A stretch of 42,555 nucleotides of DNA from positions 1 through 42,555 of the forward strand of contig JASBRJ010000028.1 of assembly GCA_030149525.1 (NCBI GenBank), in the 5' to 3' direction. This DNA comes from a bacterium (GTDB taxonomy: Bacteria; Vulcanimicrobiota; Xenobia; Xenobiales; JADMJV01). The position numbers and the translations under genes are program-made. Shown here piece after piece: positions 16,220 through 24,651 of this stretch. The notes under the pieces were generated by a model, which was not told the DNA's origin, ran no database searches, and was given only the letters and a program-made list of their open reading frames with translations. Numbering within the stretch: position 1 is the first letter of the stretch; each line of letters starts with the position of its first letter.

Positions 16220-18178
16220 TCACTTATGATCCTTTAAACTCAGTTTCACCGTATCACCGTCTTTTTGGATCTCTACAAAGCCCTCGAGCCGGTCGGAATG
16301 GTCGATGTAACGTACGCGGTCTTCATAGTGATTTGTGGTCACCATATACGGTCCGTCTCGATAGCTGTCGGTGCCTACGTACACTTTGCTTTTCTTAACC
16401 TGGGTGAATTCGAAATAGGCCTGAGCAAAATAACGACCGGGTTTGAGGTTTCTGAAAACGAAATCTCCGTTCTGGTCTACCCTGGACGTCACTTTGAACT
16501 TTTCCGCCTCTCGACAGACTAGCACTACGGTATCGGCATCTTCACGGGCCTCTCGCAATCGATACCATGCCTCGAAGTAGGGCGTGGCCGGGTAGAGCGA
16601 AACTTGGACGCCGTCCGCCGCGAAAGAACGCGACCCTTTCTTGGAGACCGCTTTACCTAGCACCGTTGAGCCACCCGAAGAGAGAGCCGAAGAGGCGGCC
16701 TCTTTGTCAAAAGGCACTCCTGGGAAGAGCACACTCTTGCGCTTTGGAAGCTCTTTTCCCAACTCACGGGCACGTCTTTTGCCGGCTTCGCGAGTCTGAC
16801 CCGCGAGAGCCTGCTGACCCTGCGAATCATAGCTGTCGGCTAGCATAAAATAAGCCTCCAGGTAGTTGGGATCCAGCTGAACCGCTTTGGCAAAATCGGC
16901 CACCGCCCGATCGAGCCGGTGCATCTCTTGCAATAAGATGAGTCCCCGGTTGAAGTACAAAGCAGGCGACTCGACGGATAGGTTCTGAGCCTTGTCGTAG
17001 GCCTCCACGGCGCCCGGATAGTCGCCCAGACGTTCCAAACCGAAACCGATGTAAAAGTGGGGAGTTCCTGCTTGCGGCGCAAGCGACGCCGCCTTCCTTA
17101 AGATCTCAACCCCTTTGCTCGGGTCGCCTGAAGACACGCCCGTGATTCCTTTGTTGAGCAGATGAGAGGTGGCTTTCGGACTCAACCTCTCAAAGCTTTG
17201 GTAGTGAGCTTCGCTCGTATTCCAGTCGTTGAGGGTCAGGCTGTAATCTCCGGACAGCCTAAAGCTTTCCGCCTGAGCTTGAAGGGGCACGTTGTCTCGA
17301 AACCGCTCCAGGTCTTTCAGAGCTTCTTGAATTCGACTCAGACGGGCCAAAGCCAGCGCTCTGTTGTAATAAGCGTCCGCCGTCCTTGGATTAGCGGCCA
17401 GCGCCCGACCGTATTCCTCAACGGCCGTCTCAAACCGCCCCTCATCGAAAGAGAGGTCGCCCAGGGCCAAATGCGCGTCGGCCGTGTCCGGACACTCCTT
17501 CACAACGGCCTCCAATTCAAGACGCGCTTGTTCTTTGGCACCCTGGGCAAGAAGAATACGACCAAGATTCACCCGAGGGACAGAAAAGGCTTGGTTGATC
17601 TTTACAGCACTCCGATAAGCGGCCTCAGCTTCTTTGAGACGGTTGAGGGCCTGGAAGCAAAAGCCCAGCCTGGCTCTCAAGGTGGGCGAGTCGGTCGAGA
17701 GCGACACACCGCGCTGGGCCTCTTTGAGCGCCTCCTCCTTTTTTCCGAGAGCGAGTAGCGCTGAACTCTTAGCGTATGATTGCGGGCCGGTTCGACTTTC
17801 CGGCACAAGCTCCAGGATCTTTGTCGCGGTTTCTAATTTGAATTCTTCCAGCGCCTCAGTGCTACTGTCCCGGCCGGTCCCCAGAAAGCTCATCGTCAGT
17901 CCCAGGCCCACGGGGTCCTTGGCACAGGCTTGAAGGGCGTCGGCCGTTGCCCGCCAGCCGTTTTCGTTATCGTTGAGATAGGCCAGAACCCGGGAGCGGC
18001 AAGCGAGCGCCAAACCGTTCTCGGGCTGTTCGGCAAGCACTGCGTCTGCCGACTGTAAACAACCGAGCCAGTCTCCACGGAAAAAGAGAGTGACGGCATC
18101 CTGGGCAGTTTGCGCCAGGCTCGCGGACCCTAGAGCGGTGACAAGAACCGCTACCAAAGCTAGGACGTTTCGTTTCAT
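16220..18178 (-). CDS. Exported TPR protein with C-terminal carboxypeptidase-regulatory-like domain
   Basis: I start at ATG 18178, where MKRNVLALVAVLVTALGSAS is a signal peptide with cleavage after SLA; the frame is open further upstream but the extra residues spoil the signal. About 480 residues of tetratricopeptide repeats follow (for example AEAAYRSAVKINQAFSVPRV, AVEEYGRALAANPRTADAYY, AVADFAKAVQLDPNYLEAYF). The last ~150 residues form the same domain as the convergent 192-residue protein. TPR arrays scaffold protein complexes. The product is likely periplasmic or secreted. It converges with the LRR operon with a 10-bp gap. Confidence 0.85.
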   Translation of the reverse strand: MKRNVLALVAVLVTALGSASLAQTAQDAVTLFFRGDWLGCLQSADAVLAEQPENGLALACRSRVLAYLNDNENGWRATADALQACAKDPVGLGLTMSFLGTGRDSSTEALEEFKLETATKILELVPESRTGPQSYAKSSALLALGKKEEALKEAQRGVSLSTDSPTLRARLGFCFQALNRLKEAEAAYRSAVKINQAFSVPRVNLGRILLAQGAKEQARLELEAVVKECPDTADAHLALGDLSFDEGRFETAVEEYGRALAANPRTADAYYNRALALARLSRIQEALKDLERFRDNVPLQAQAESFRLSGDYSLTLNDWNTSEAHYQSFERLSPKATSHLLNKGITGVSSGDPSKGVEILRKAASLAPQAGTPHFYIGFGLERLGDYPGAVEAYDKAQNLSVESPALYFNRGLILLQEMHRLDRAVADFAKAVQLDPNYLEAYFMLADSYDSQGQQALAGQTREAGKRRARELGKELPKRKSVLFPGVPFDKEAASSALSSGGSTVLGKAVSKKGSRSFAADGVQVSLYPATPYFEAWYRLREAREDADTVVLVCREAEKFKVTSRVDQNGDFVFRNLKPGRYFAQAYFEFTQVKKSKVYVGTDSYRDGPYMVTTNHYEDRVRYIDHSDRLEGFVEIQKDGDTVKLSLKDHK

Positions 18179-18260
18179 AATGACAATATGAAATGGCATC
18201 CTTGAGTAGGTGTCAAGACACTTCAAGAAACCTTCCCGACATCATCTCCGGCCCCCATTT

Positions 18261-18389
18261 CCCCCAGGGGAAATTGAACACCGATCAACAATGAAACCGG
18301 ATATCTCTTGAAGCGCGCTGCGGTCGGACTTCTAGTGGTTTGTCACATAAAGAATAAACCGTCCTACCACAGATTTATTCCTGGCGGCT
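18261..18389 (+). repeat. Dispersed repeat copy 5, interrupted by a ~65-bp insertion
   Basis: The core CCCCCAGGGGAAATTGAAC (18261-18279) and ACCGATCAAC are present, but the CCGTC...CCACAGATTTA...TGGCGG part resumes only at 18361. Between lies a foreign stretch: GAAACCGGATATCTCTTGAA (similar to bases inside the regulator gene near 14250), then the MITE end CTAGTGGTTTGTCACATAAA (18332-18351). So copy 5 has been split by material that includes a solitary MITE end. Confidence 0.65.
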
Positions 18390-18511
18390 TTCTCCTTGGA
18401 TACTCCCCCGAGCTGCGCAAAAAGGCTCCAAGACTGCCTCGCACCGCAACGTCCAATCATAGGGCCTGACGGAATTATCGCAACCGCGGATTTCAGTAAA
18501 CCACAAGAAAA

Positions 18512-18901
18512 TCACCACCAGGGTCTGTCCAAGAATGCTTGAGTGGAATTACACCTGGGCCAACCGGCAAGCGTTCCGACAGCTTTGTGATTGGAACCAG
18601 CGCACTCAATACAAAAGTACTTCTCAAGCTTCTCATCGTTGAGAGACGCGTTCTTGCCAAACTCCGCGCGGTAGCTCATCCTGCCTGCTCCCCGGAACTC
18701 AGGTAAGGTTCTAAGATATTCCTTTGCATACATCTCAAGTGCCGTAACGATGTTTTTCTGATTGGATTTGCACTGGGACCAGTACCCCTGCTGCTGTTGC
18801 CTCAGAAAACTCGGGACCAATGAACCGACAAATAGAGCCAGAAGAGCTGCCGACCAAACCCAAAGCTTGTATTTGGTGATAATCTTTCTCAGTTGCCTCA
18901 C
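18512..18901 (-). CDS. Small membrane-anchored pseudopilin-like protein
   Basis: The 129-residue product has a basic N-terminus and one membrane segment (LWVWSAALLALFVGSLVPSF), then QCKSNQKNIVTALEMYAKEY, the helix typical of type II secretion pseudopilins and of the related 'DUF1559/prepilin-like' proteins. The usual prepilin peptidase site (G|FTLIE) is absent, so it is not a classical pilin. Two late cysteines (FCIECAG, and a Cys near WPRCNS) are present. It is likely inner-membrane anchored with a periplasmic domain. No ribosome-binding site of note was seen. Function unknown. Confidence 0.5.
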   Translation of the reverse strand: MRQLRKIITKYKLWVWSAALLALFVGSLVPSFLRQQQQGYWSQCKSNQKNIVTALEMYAKEYLRTLPEFRGAGRMSYRAEFGKNASLNDEKLEKYFCIECAGSNHKAVGTLAGWPRCNSTQAFLDRPWW

Positions 18902-19083
18902 TATCTAACCTCCGTTGGCAAGTGAGCCCGTAAGCTTTCGCACCACGTCCTTGACGACCTGGTCATCACAATACCGGGCTTCACCGTCGAAGGCACCAGT
19001 CAGCCAGGCTATCTTAACATGGCGAGAGTCGCCTCTACCACGGCCCTCCGAAGCGATCTCTTTGCGAGAGGAGCGGCCGGGAG

Positions 19084-20191
19084 CTAAAGCAGAAGCAATT
19101 CTGAACCACGGATGGCAAAGAGACACTTGGTCTTTCGGCGCCAACCAGAAACTGTCAATCCCCCATCTTGGGAAGCCACGAAAGCAAGGCTTCTCGGAGA
19201 GCCGAGACAAAACTCCGCAGCTGAGCGGTGGCGAGCCCCGCCAAGCTCAGAAAGTGAGACCGTTTCCAAGGAAAGGGCCGAACTATGTGGCATCGAGTCT
19301 CCGTGAGCTTGTAGAACGCTTACCCTCGCGTCGGACTCTTCTGAATTCGCATTCAGCATGACGCCGAAGGCCATGACACTGAGATCTTCCGATACTATGG
19401 TAGCTCCGTCTACCGCGGTCAATTGACCCACGGCATCGATAGCCGACTTGATAGAAAGAAGGTTGAGCCTAAGCTCCTGACGCTCGGGATCGTCTCTTTG
19501 TCCCTCTTCGCCCTGGCGAAACTGAGGATAGCCATCCTGGTAAAACTGAGATACTTGAGTCATCAGTTCTTGATAAGGAGGTTCACAAGAATACTTCACG
19601 CTCTTAACGCCTTCGCGCCAAGGCGCATCATTCGGTATCCACAGGATTGTCCCACCGTGACCCTGTCGAATCATAGCACGAAGCAACATTTCGAAGGTCT
19701 GAATGAGCACGATGAACCGAGCCGTGGGGGCCGCCGGATACTCAGCGACTTTCGCCACTAAAAATAGCAGATTGTCTGTGTTGTCGTTAGCCAGATAGGT
19801 TATCCTACCTTGCCGGATCAGAACACGAACCCGCTCCCCAACCCTGACAGCAATGAGACCCGGATCGGTAGCTTCCAAGACAAAGCCGTTGGAAGGAAGA
19901 TTTGCGACCCCCCAAATTCGCATGTCGCCTGTGCTGTCGTGGCTCACGCCTACTGCCCTGTGTCCAGCAAGAAGGGCCGGCGAAATTTTCACGATTGAAG
20001 TGATGGAAAATTCTAATGATTTGGCAAAGCTCAAATCGGTCGAGCTTTCTTCTCTCGGCCCAAACCTCAGTGAGAAACGACCTTTTATGGGTCAAAGATG
20101 CCGACCACAATCTCGGCGGTATCTCGGGTGCTCGACACTCCAAATCCGGGCCTTCCAATGGTGACCACCTGACTTTAGTAAAGTCTTCCAC
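19084..20191 (-). pseudogene. DACNV-type sensor protein, frameshifted
   Basis: The main frame (from about 20090 to 19084) encodes a DACNV-like protein, related to the diadenylate cyclase (DisA_N) fold. Landmarks are FSITSIVKISPALLAGHRAV, a MRIWGV strand, AVDGATIVSEDLSVMAFG and ELGGARHRSAAEFCLGSP, followed by VASQDGG. The DGA and RHR triplets that contact ATP in diadenylate cyclases are intact. The main frame has no proper start: upstream of PIKGRFSLRFGPREESSTDL it meets a stop, while the natural N-terminus (MEDFTKVRWSPLEG, then IPPRLWSASL) is in another frame starting ATG 20191. A one-base shift lies near 20085-20100. It may be a pseudogene or a sequencing error. Confidence 0.65.
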
Positions 20192-20307
20192 TCTGGCTTT
20201 TGGGGATAAGTATCTTAAGAGTGAGCGGGCAGCTAAGAATATGATAGACAGTGGGGTCTATAACGAGGCTTCACAAGGGATGGTGAAGTGGTCGGAGCGA
20301 TAGCTAC

Positions 20308-20323
20308 GAACCTCGCGAGGTTC
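20308..20323. other. 16-bp perfect palindrome at the Uma2 3' end
   Basis: GAACCTCGCGAGGTTC is fully self-complementary and overlaps the Uma2 stop codon. No T-run follows on either strand, so it is not a clear intrinsic terminator. It may be a stem-loop that stabilises the transcript end. Confidence 0.5.
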
Positions 20324-20891
20324 AGAACATCTGAGCCACGCTGAATTCAGCCTGCTGCAGGGCAAGAGGACAGACAGCTTGTTCCGGTTCGAAAACTTCT
20401 CTGCGACGATAGGCCCATCCCAGTGAAGCCTGGGAGTCTTCCGCAGGCTCGCGATACACCTCAAGCACCCGATCCGCAACATTCACTATCCAGTATTCCG
20501 GAATCTTAGCTCGGGCATAGAGCGACATCTTTTCAGTCCGATCAAACTTTAGCGATGAGTCAGCTACCTCTATAACGAGGTCCGCCGTCTGAGGATGAGC
20601 GTCATCTTGCAGAGCATCAGCGGCCACGATGGCAAAATCCGGCTCAGGCAGCGAATGGTCAGAAACGTCTAGCGGCAATTGCACTCTCACAATCTTCTCT
20701 TGGAAGTACTTCGCAAGCATCATAGTAAGACGCGACACGGAATTCGCGTGAGGTGGATTATTAGGGCTCAAGGTAAGAATCACTCCTTCAAACAGCTCAG
20801 TTCGTTCGCCATCTGCTAGGATGCCGGTCTCTGCCATTCTCACGTAGTCATTCTTGGACCAACGTCGGTACTGTTCGGTTTCAATAATCAT
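20322..20891 (-). CDS. Uma2 family endonuclease
   Basis: A full-length 189-residue Uma2 (DUF820) protein with the PD-(D/E)XK fold. Landmarks are WSKNDYVRMAETGILADGER, FEGVILTLSPNNPPHANSVS, SLPEPDFAIV (the PD), TADLVIEVADSSLKFDRTEK (the E-x-V and basic residue) and ARAKIPEYWIVN. The family is common in cyanobacteria, Chloroflexota and other environmental lineages; its biological role is unclear despite the restriction-like fold. It is the same family as the partial gene at the left edge. The catalytic residues appear intact. Confidence 0.9.
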   Translation of the reverse strand: MIIETEQYRRWSKNDYVRMAETGILADGERTELFEGVILTLSPNNPPHANSVSRLTMMLAKYFQEKIVRVQLPLDVSDHSLPEPDFAIVAADALQDDAHPQTADLVIEVADSSLKFDRTEKMSLYARAKIPEYWIVNVADRVLEVYREPAEDSQASLGWAYRRREVFEPEQAVCPLALQQAEFSVAQMF

Positions 20892-20941
20892 CTCTTACAG
20901 TCTAGCCTTTGGACGGCGATAAATAAAGAAGTTCAAAGTGA

Positions 20942-21276
20942 TCAAGTAGGGAAATCATCGCAGAAACCACAAACAGTGTACATCGCTTCGCCCTCAGCGG
21001 AGATGAACCCGCTTTCCGCATCCACACCGAAGCTTGCCCGATCGGCGGGGATCGGCTTTCGGGCTAGATAACCGCCCATGGCAAATTGGTAAAAATCCTT
21101 GGTCGGACTGGTGTCTCGGTCAAGATTGTCGGGATCGAAAGCCGGTTGATCGGTTTCTTGCAGTGCTACGGATGCTGTTTCAACGGGTGTGGACTCTGCT
21201 TCGATTGTCTTACCCATCAGTAGGCGGCTCAGAGCGGGCTCGAGCGGGGTGGCCGGGGAGGGTGAAAAGCCATTGA
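20942..21276 (-). pseudogene. Fragment of an M13-family peptidase N-terminus
   Basis: The stretch AFDPDNLDRDTSPTKDFYQF followed by AMGGYLARKPIPADRASFGV is the start of the mature part of M13 (neprilysin/PepO) metallopeptidases, which normally read F-D-x-x-N-x-D...D-D-F-Y-x-Y...W...IP. The HExxH catalytic region, several hundred residues on, is absent: the frame runs on for about 25 unrelated residues and stops at 20942. The sequence upstream on this strand has no signal peptide. It is a scrap left by rearrangement, with an IS91 remnant alongside. Confidence 0.65.
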
Positions 21277-21557
21277 TGATTGAGTTTGTCGCCCTCTCCT
21301 CCTGAGTCGCTTTGGCGATAGGAACGGTCGAATCCAGAGCGACGGGGACTCGATGGCGACAATTGTTTCTGATAGGGGTTGACGGCCGGGTCTGCCGTGG
21401 TATTACAGTTGAGAACGAGCCTGCATACGGGCGGGACCATTTCCTGGAGATTATCGATGTCCTTTGTCCCTTGCCCTCGTCCGTACTGGACACCCTCACC
21501 GTCCCTGTGGATACCGTCAGCGTGATGCTTTTCTCAGTCCCCTTTGGCGAATTCTGA

Positions 21558-22280
21558 CAGACCACCTGGAGACCTTTCTTCAAACCTACGATAGCCAGGC
21601 TTATCCGTTACATTTTTCGAGCGCCCTGCCGCTATCGTCAACTGAGCTACGACGAAACGACGGGGATGGTCCGTTGTAGCTCTAAGCGAGGCGGGTTCAA
21701 GCAATGGCACGCCACGGAGTTCCTGGCCGTTCTCTCTCAGCATGTCCCCAAACCTCGTCAACATACTGTTACGTACTCGGGATACTACGCCAACGCCGCT
21801 GGCAACTTAAAAAAGAAAGAGGAAGATGAGGAGAAGCCTCAAGAGGCCGAAGCTCCAAAGATGAGTGGTTTCAAGCTCTACACTTGGCGCGAACTCATCC
21901 ACCGAGTCTACAACGTGGACCCCTTGGCCTGTCCGAAGTGCGGCCTTGAAATGAAGCGACGACGAACCATGAGAGGGGAAGAGTTCAAAGAGTTCCTCTC
22001 CGCCATCAACAAACTCGGCTATCCTCCGCGTCCGCCACCGACCCCCCTCCAGAGCTCGATGACGCTCATCAGGTCGACGTACCGAACGCCTGCCCACCTT
22101 CTCAAAACTTCCCAGACCAGATCAACCAGGTTCCCCCGGGTTGGGACACCTAAGCATCGCTATTTCCCAACTCGCGGCTCGCTCTGCTGCGGCCGTTCTT
22201 TGCTCAGACTTTCTCACTCCGCTGAGGTGAAAACACCTCATTTGGGGCGATACTCTGCACCCGTGACCACATCTCAGTAG
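21558..22280 (+). mobile_element. IS91-family transposase remnant (C-terminal part)
   Basis: The reading frame gives ARLIRYIFRAPCRYRQLSYD, then GGFKQWHATEFLAVLSQHVP, YSGYYANAAG, FKLYTWRELIHRVYNVDPLA and the zinc-like CPKCGLEMK. This is the C-terminal half of IS91-type HUH transposases. The catalytic N-terminal region is missing: in-frame stop TGA lies at 21555-21557. After about 22060 the frame no longer resembles the family. I could not find the element's ends. Confidence 0.75.
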
Positions 22281-22426
22281 ACCTTCCAAGGCGGCTTATA
22301 CTTCCTACAGCTTTCCGGTCGATTCCCTTATTTCTCTTGAGTCCGGTGCGCCTTTAGCGAGGAATACCAAGAGCGAAGTGAGTAGATCAGGCCTCGATAA
22401 CCGTTCCAATAGAAGGAGACCGTAGA

Positions 22427-22729
22427 ATGGCAGACTCCGAAGAAAGTAAAGACGTAGGCGAGCAGTTCCAGGGTCTTGTCACCAAGTGGTTGGACCTGTC
22501 CTTGAAAGACAAACATCCTGAACTGGTCATGCAGTATCAAGAGGGCTTCAGAGCGTACTTTGCTCTTTTGAGCGAGGGAAACCTGTCTCAAAGTGAGATG
22601 CGGGTTGCCTCTACTTTGGGGCAATTGGTCATGGCGCAGGGAACCATGTTTCAGCAACGCCTCATTGATCTTCAGTCGGAGTGCTTGGAACTCCGGGCCA
22701 GGATCGAGAAGCTGGAATCGGATAGGTAG
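22427..22729 (+). CDS. Small helical protein with C-terminal coiled coil
   Basis: A 100-residue product starting MADSEESKDVGEQFQGLVTK, preceded by AAGGAG at a good distance. It is helical throughout and ends in a short coiled coil (LQSECLELRARIEKLESDR). No signal peptide, membrane segment or recognised domain. The GNAT gene follows after six bases, so the two are probably cotranscribed. Function unknown. Confidence 0.7.
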   Translation: MADSEESKDVGEQFQGLVTKWLDLSLKDKHPELVMQYQEGFRAYFALLSEGNLSQSEMRVASTLGQLVMAQGTMFQQRLIDLQSECLELRARIEKLESDR

Positions 22730-22735
22730 CAAGCT

Positions 22736-23191
22736 ATGTCTCTTGAGATCCGATTGGCCGAAGTTGAGGACGTGGATGCCATCCGTCATTTGCTGGCGGA
22801 TGACAAGCTTGGGAGTACCAGAGAAGATCTGAGCGCAGAGGGCTTAAGCAAGTACCTCAATGCTTTTCACTCCATCCAGAATGACCCTGGAAACGAGTTG
22901 TTTGTAACTGTACTCAACGGTGAACTCGTGGGCACTTTCCAGCTCACCTGGATTCCCTACCTTTCCCGAGGGGGCAACGAGCGTTGTCTCATTGAGGCCG
23001 TGCGGGTGGCAAGTGCCAGGCGTGGTCATGGTATCGGTGAGAAGATGATGCAGTTTGCCATTAAGCGGGCTCGAGAACGCGGGTGTCTTTTGGCTCAACT
23101 TACCACGGACTTGACCAGACCTGCTGCCCACCGTTTTTACGAGAGGTTGGGATTTGAGGCGACTCATCACGGTATGAAGTTGAGGCTATAG
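22736..23191 (+). CDS. GNAT family N-acetyltransferase
   Basis: A 151-residue GNAT enzyme: LEIRLAEVEDVDAIRHLLAD at the start, GELVGTFQLTWIPYLSRGGN as the beta4-beta5 pair, and the acetyl-CoA loop VRVASARRGHGIGEKMMQFA with the R/Q-x-x-G-x-G pattern (RRGHGIG). It ends RPAAHRFYERLGFEATHHGM, the normal GNAT C-terminus. It transfers an acetyl group from acetyl-CoA to an amine substrate, unknown here. Its end overlaps the convergent LysR remnant by 25 bp. Confidence 0.9.
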   Translation: MSLEIRLAEVEDVDAIRHLLADDKLGSTREDLSAEGLSKYLNAFHSIQNDPGNELFVTVLNGELVGTFQLTWIPYLSRGGNERCLIEAVRVASARRGHGIGEKMMQFAIKRARERGCLLAQLTTDLTRPAAHRFYERLGFEATHHGMKLRL

Positions 23192-23586
23192 TGAGGATAG
23201 CGTTGCTCACCCAGCTGTAGTTCAACCGTTTCATCGCCCAGGTCGCCCAGGCCACTCAGAGGCGGAGCCTGGGCAAGGTAGGCCTCGGAAGCGCAGAGGA
23301 TGACATCAAAATCGAAGAACTTCCGGGCCATATGGTTGGCCGAGTCTGCCAGTTCCCCGGTTCTCACCACCAGGTCTCTTGCTCCTTGATGGAACTCCCG
23401 TCCTTCGACGGTGAGGGACAGGCTTCTGGTAGTTCGGTGGAAGAGCTTTACTGAGAGGTCGCTTTCCAGCTTGGCAATGGCGCGACTCACCACAGAGGGA
23501 GAGGTGTCGAGCGCGGATGCTGCCTTGGTAAAACTGCCTTCGCGGACCACAGAGAGAAAAATAGCGACGGCTTTAGGGTCGAGCAT
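23167..23586 (-). pseudogene. LysR-type regulator, internally deleted and truncated
   Basis: Residues 1-70 are a full LysR helix-turn-helix (AIFLSVVREGSFTKAASALD, then PSVVSRAIAKLESDLSVKLF and HRTTRSLSLT). A normal member has about 230 more residues. Here the frame jumps after FHQGARDL to VVRTGELADSANHMARKFFD and then CASEAYLAQAPPLSGLGDLG, motifs that normally lie about 100 residues further on. The remainder is cut short at 139 residues. It would bind DNA at best without a working effector domain. It is divergent from the oxidoreductase at 23697, the usual target arrangement. Confidence 0.75.
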
Positions 23587-23599
23587 CCCGATTTATTTG

Positions 23600-23625
23600 T
23601 GCGAAAATTGCAAAAATCTTTCGCA
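23600..23625. promoter_or_regulatory. Inverted repeat TGCGAAA-N12-TTTCGCA (LysR-type operator candidate)
   Basis: A 7-bp inverted repeat flanked by further symmetry (ATTTG and CAAAT) lies between the divergent LysR remnant and oxidoreductase starts. A further half site TTTCGCA overlaps the oxidoreductase start region at 23690-23696. This fits a LysR autoregulatory site, which may be orphaned now that the regulator is damaged. Confidence 0.6.
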
Positions 23626-23696
23626 AATCAGCCCATTTTTTTCTCATTTATTCTGAATTACGCTGTAGAGACCAAAACTAAAGGAAGAAATTTCGC

Positions 23697-24632
23697 ATGA
23701 AAGCTTATGTAACAGCCCCCAAAGAACAAGGTCACATTCTTGAAACGGAAGTCGCCGAGCCCATTCAGGACTCGAATCAGACCCTGATCCGAGTCTCTCA
23801 TTTCAGTCTCAATCGGGGTGAACTAGGGTTTGCCGGTAACGGAGACGGAGGTCGTCAGATAGGCTGGGATATTGCCGGGGTGGTGGAGAAATCCGCGCCC
23901 GACGGGAGCGGCCCCGAAGCGGGCACCCCGGTGGTCGCATTCAGCCGTGCCCAGAAGGGATGGGCCGAGTTGGTGACGATTCCGGCTTTCGATCTGGCTG
24001 TCATCCCCGAAGGGGTCGAGCCTGCTCAAGCGGTAGCGCTACCGGTGGCGGCGTTGACAGCGCTCTACGCGTTGGAGCGCGGGGAAAGACTCTTGGGAAG
24101 CAAGGTCTTGATTACCGGAGCAACCGGGGGAGTTGGAAACTTCGCGGTCACCCTTGCCGCTTTGATGGGTGCCGTTGTTATTGCCCAGGTCAGGCGAGAG
24201 GAACAAGTCGACGAGGTCTTGGCTCTGGGTGCCCACCAGGTGGTGGTGGACTCTGACGGAACGGAGGTGACTAAGTATGGACCCTACCGTCTGGTAGTCG
24301 ACGGCCTGGGCAATCAACTCACCTCTCGGGCCGTTCATTCGCTCACTCCTGACGGCCGCGCCGTGCTTTACGGAGTCACAGCAGGTCAAGAACTCTCCCT
24401 CAATGCAGGCTTCATGCTCGGCACCGGACGAGGTCGCGTGGAGGGGTTCAACCTTTATCGAGAGTCGGAGGTGGAATCGATATCCAAGGGGTTGGATCGA
24501 CTTCTGGGCTTGCTCTCAAGCGGAACACTCAAGGTGAAAATCGAGCGTGAGGGGAGTTGGTCCGACGCCCCTGGGATCGCTCAGGCGCTCTTGGATAGGG
24601 AGTTCGGCGGCAAGGCTGCAATCAGACTCTGA
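23697..24632 (+). CDS. MDR-superfamily zinc-binding-type oxidoreductase
   Basis: A 311-residue medium-chain dehydrogenase/reductase: MKAYVTAPKEQGHILETEVA, VSHFSLNRGELGF and GRQIGWDIAGVVE in the GroES-like part, then LITGATGGVGNFAVTLAALM as the NADP-binding loop. No zinc-ligand Cys/His pattern is visible, as in quinone-oxidoreductase-like members. The start ATG 23697 follows AAGGAAG. It faces a LysR remnant across an operator-like repeat, so it was probably LysR-regulated; the substrate is unknown. It is a distinct subfamily from the enzyme at 12848. Confidence 0.88.
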   Translation: MKAYVTAPKEQGHILETEVAEPIQDSNQTLIRVSHFSLNRGELGFAGNGDGGRQIGWDIAGVVEKSAPDGSGPEAGTPVVAFSRAQKGWAELVTIPAFDLAVIPEGVEPAQAVALPVAALTALYALERGERLLGSKVLITGATGGVGNFAVTLAALMGAVVIAQVRREEQVDEVLALGAHQVVVDSDGTEVTKYGPYRLVVDGLGNQLTSRAVHSLTPDGRAVLYGVTAGQELSLNAGFMLGTGRGRVEGFNLYRESEVESISKGLDRLLGLLSSGTLKVKIEREGSWSDAPGIAQALLDREFGGKAAIRL

Positions 24633-24651
24633 GCGTTACCAAAGGGCTCAC

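Noticed and set aside
16265-17933. Plus-strand frames over the TPR gene
   Set aside because: Shadows of the minus-strand gene with its repeated pattern.
699-18389. Repeats as a CRISPR array
   Set aside because: Copies are kilobases apart, with no regular spacers and no cas genes.
18512-18901. Type IV pilus or type II secretion locus
   Set aside because: One pseudopilin-like gene without a prepilin cleavage site or assembly genes does not make a system.
20016-20303. Plus-strand frame ending GDKYLKSERAAKNMIDSGVYN...
   Set aside because: The tail looks protein-like, but it overlaps the DACNV gene for most of its length and has no start signal; too weak to call.
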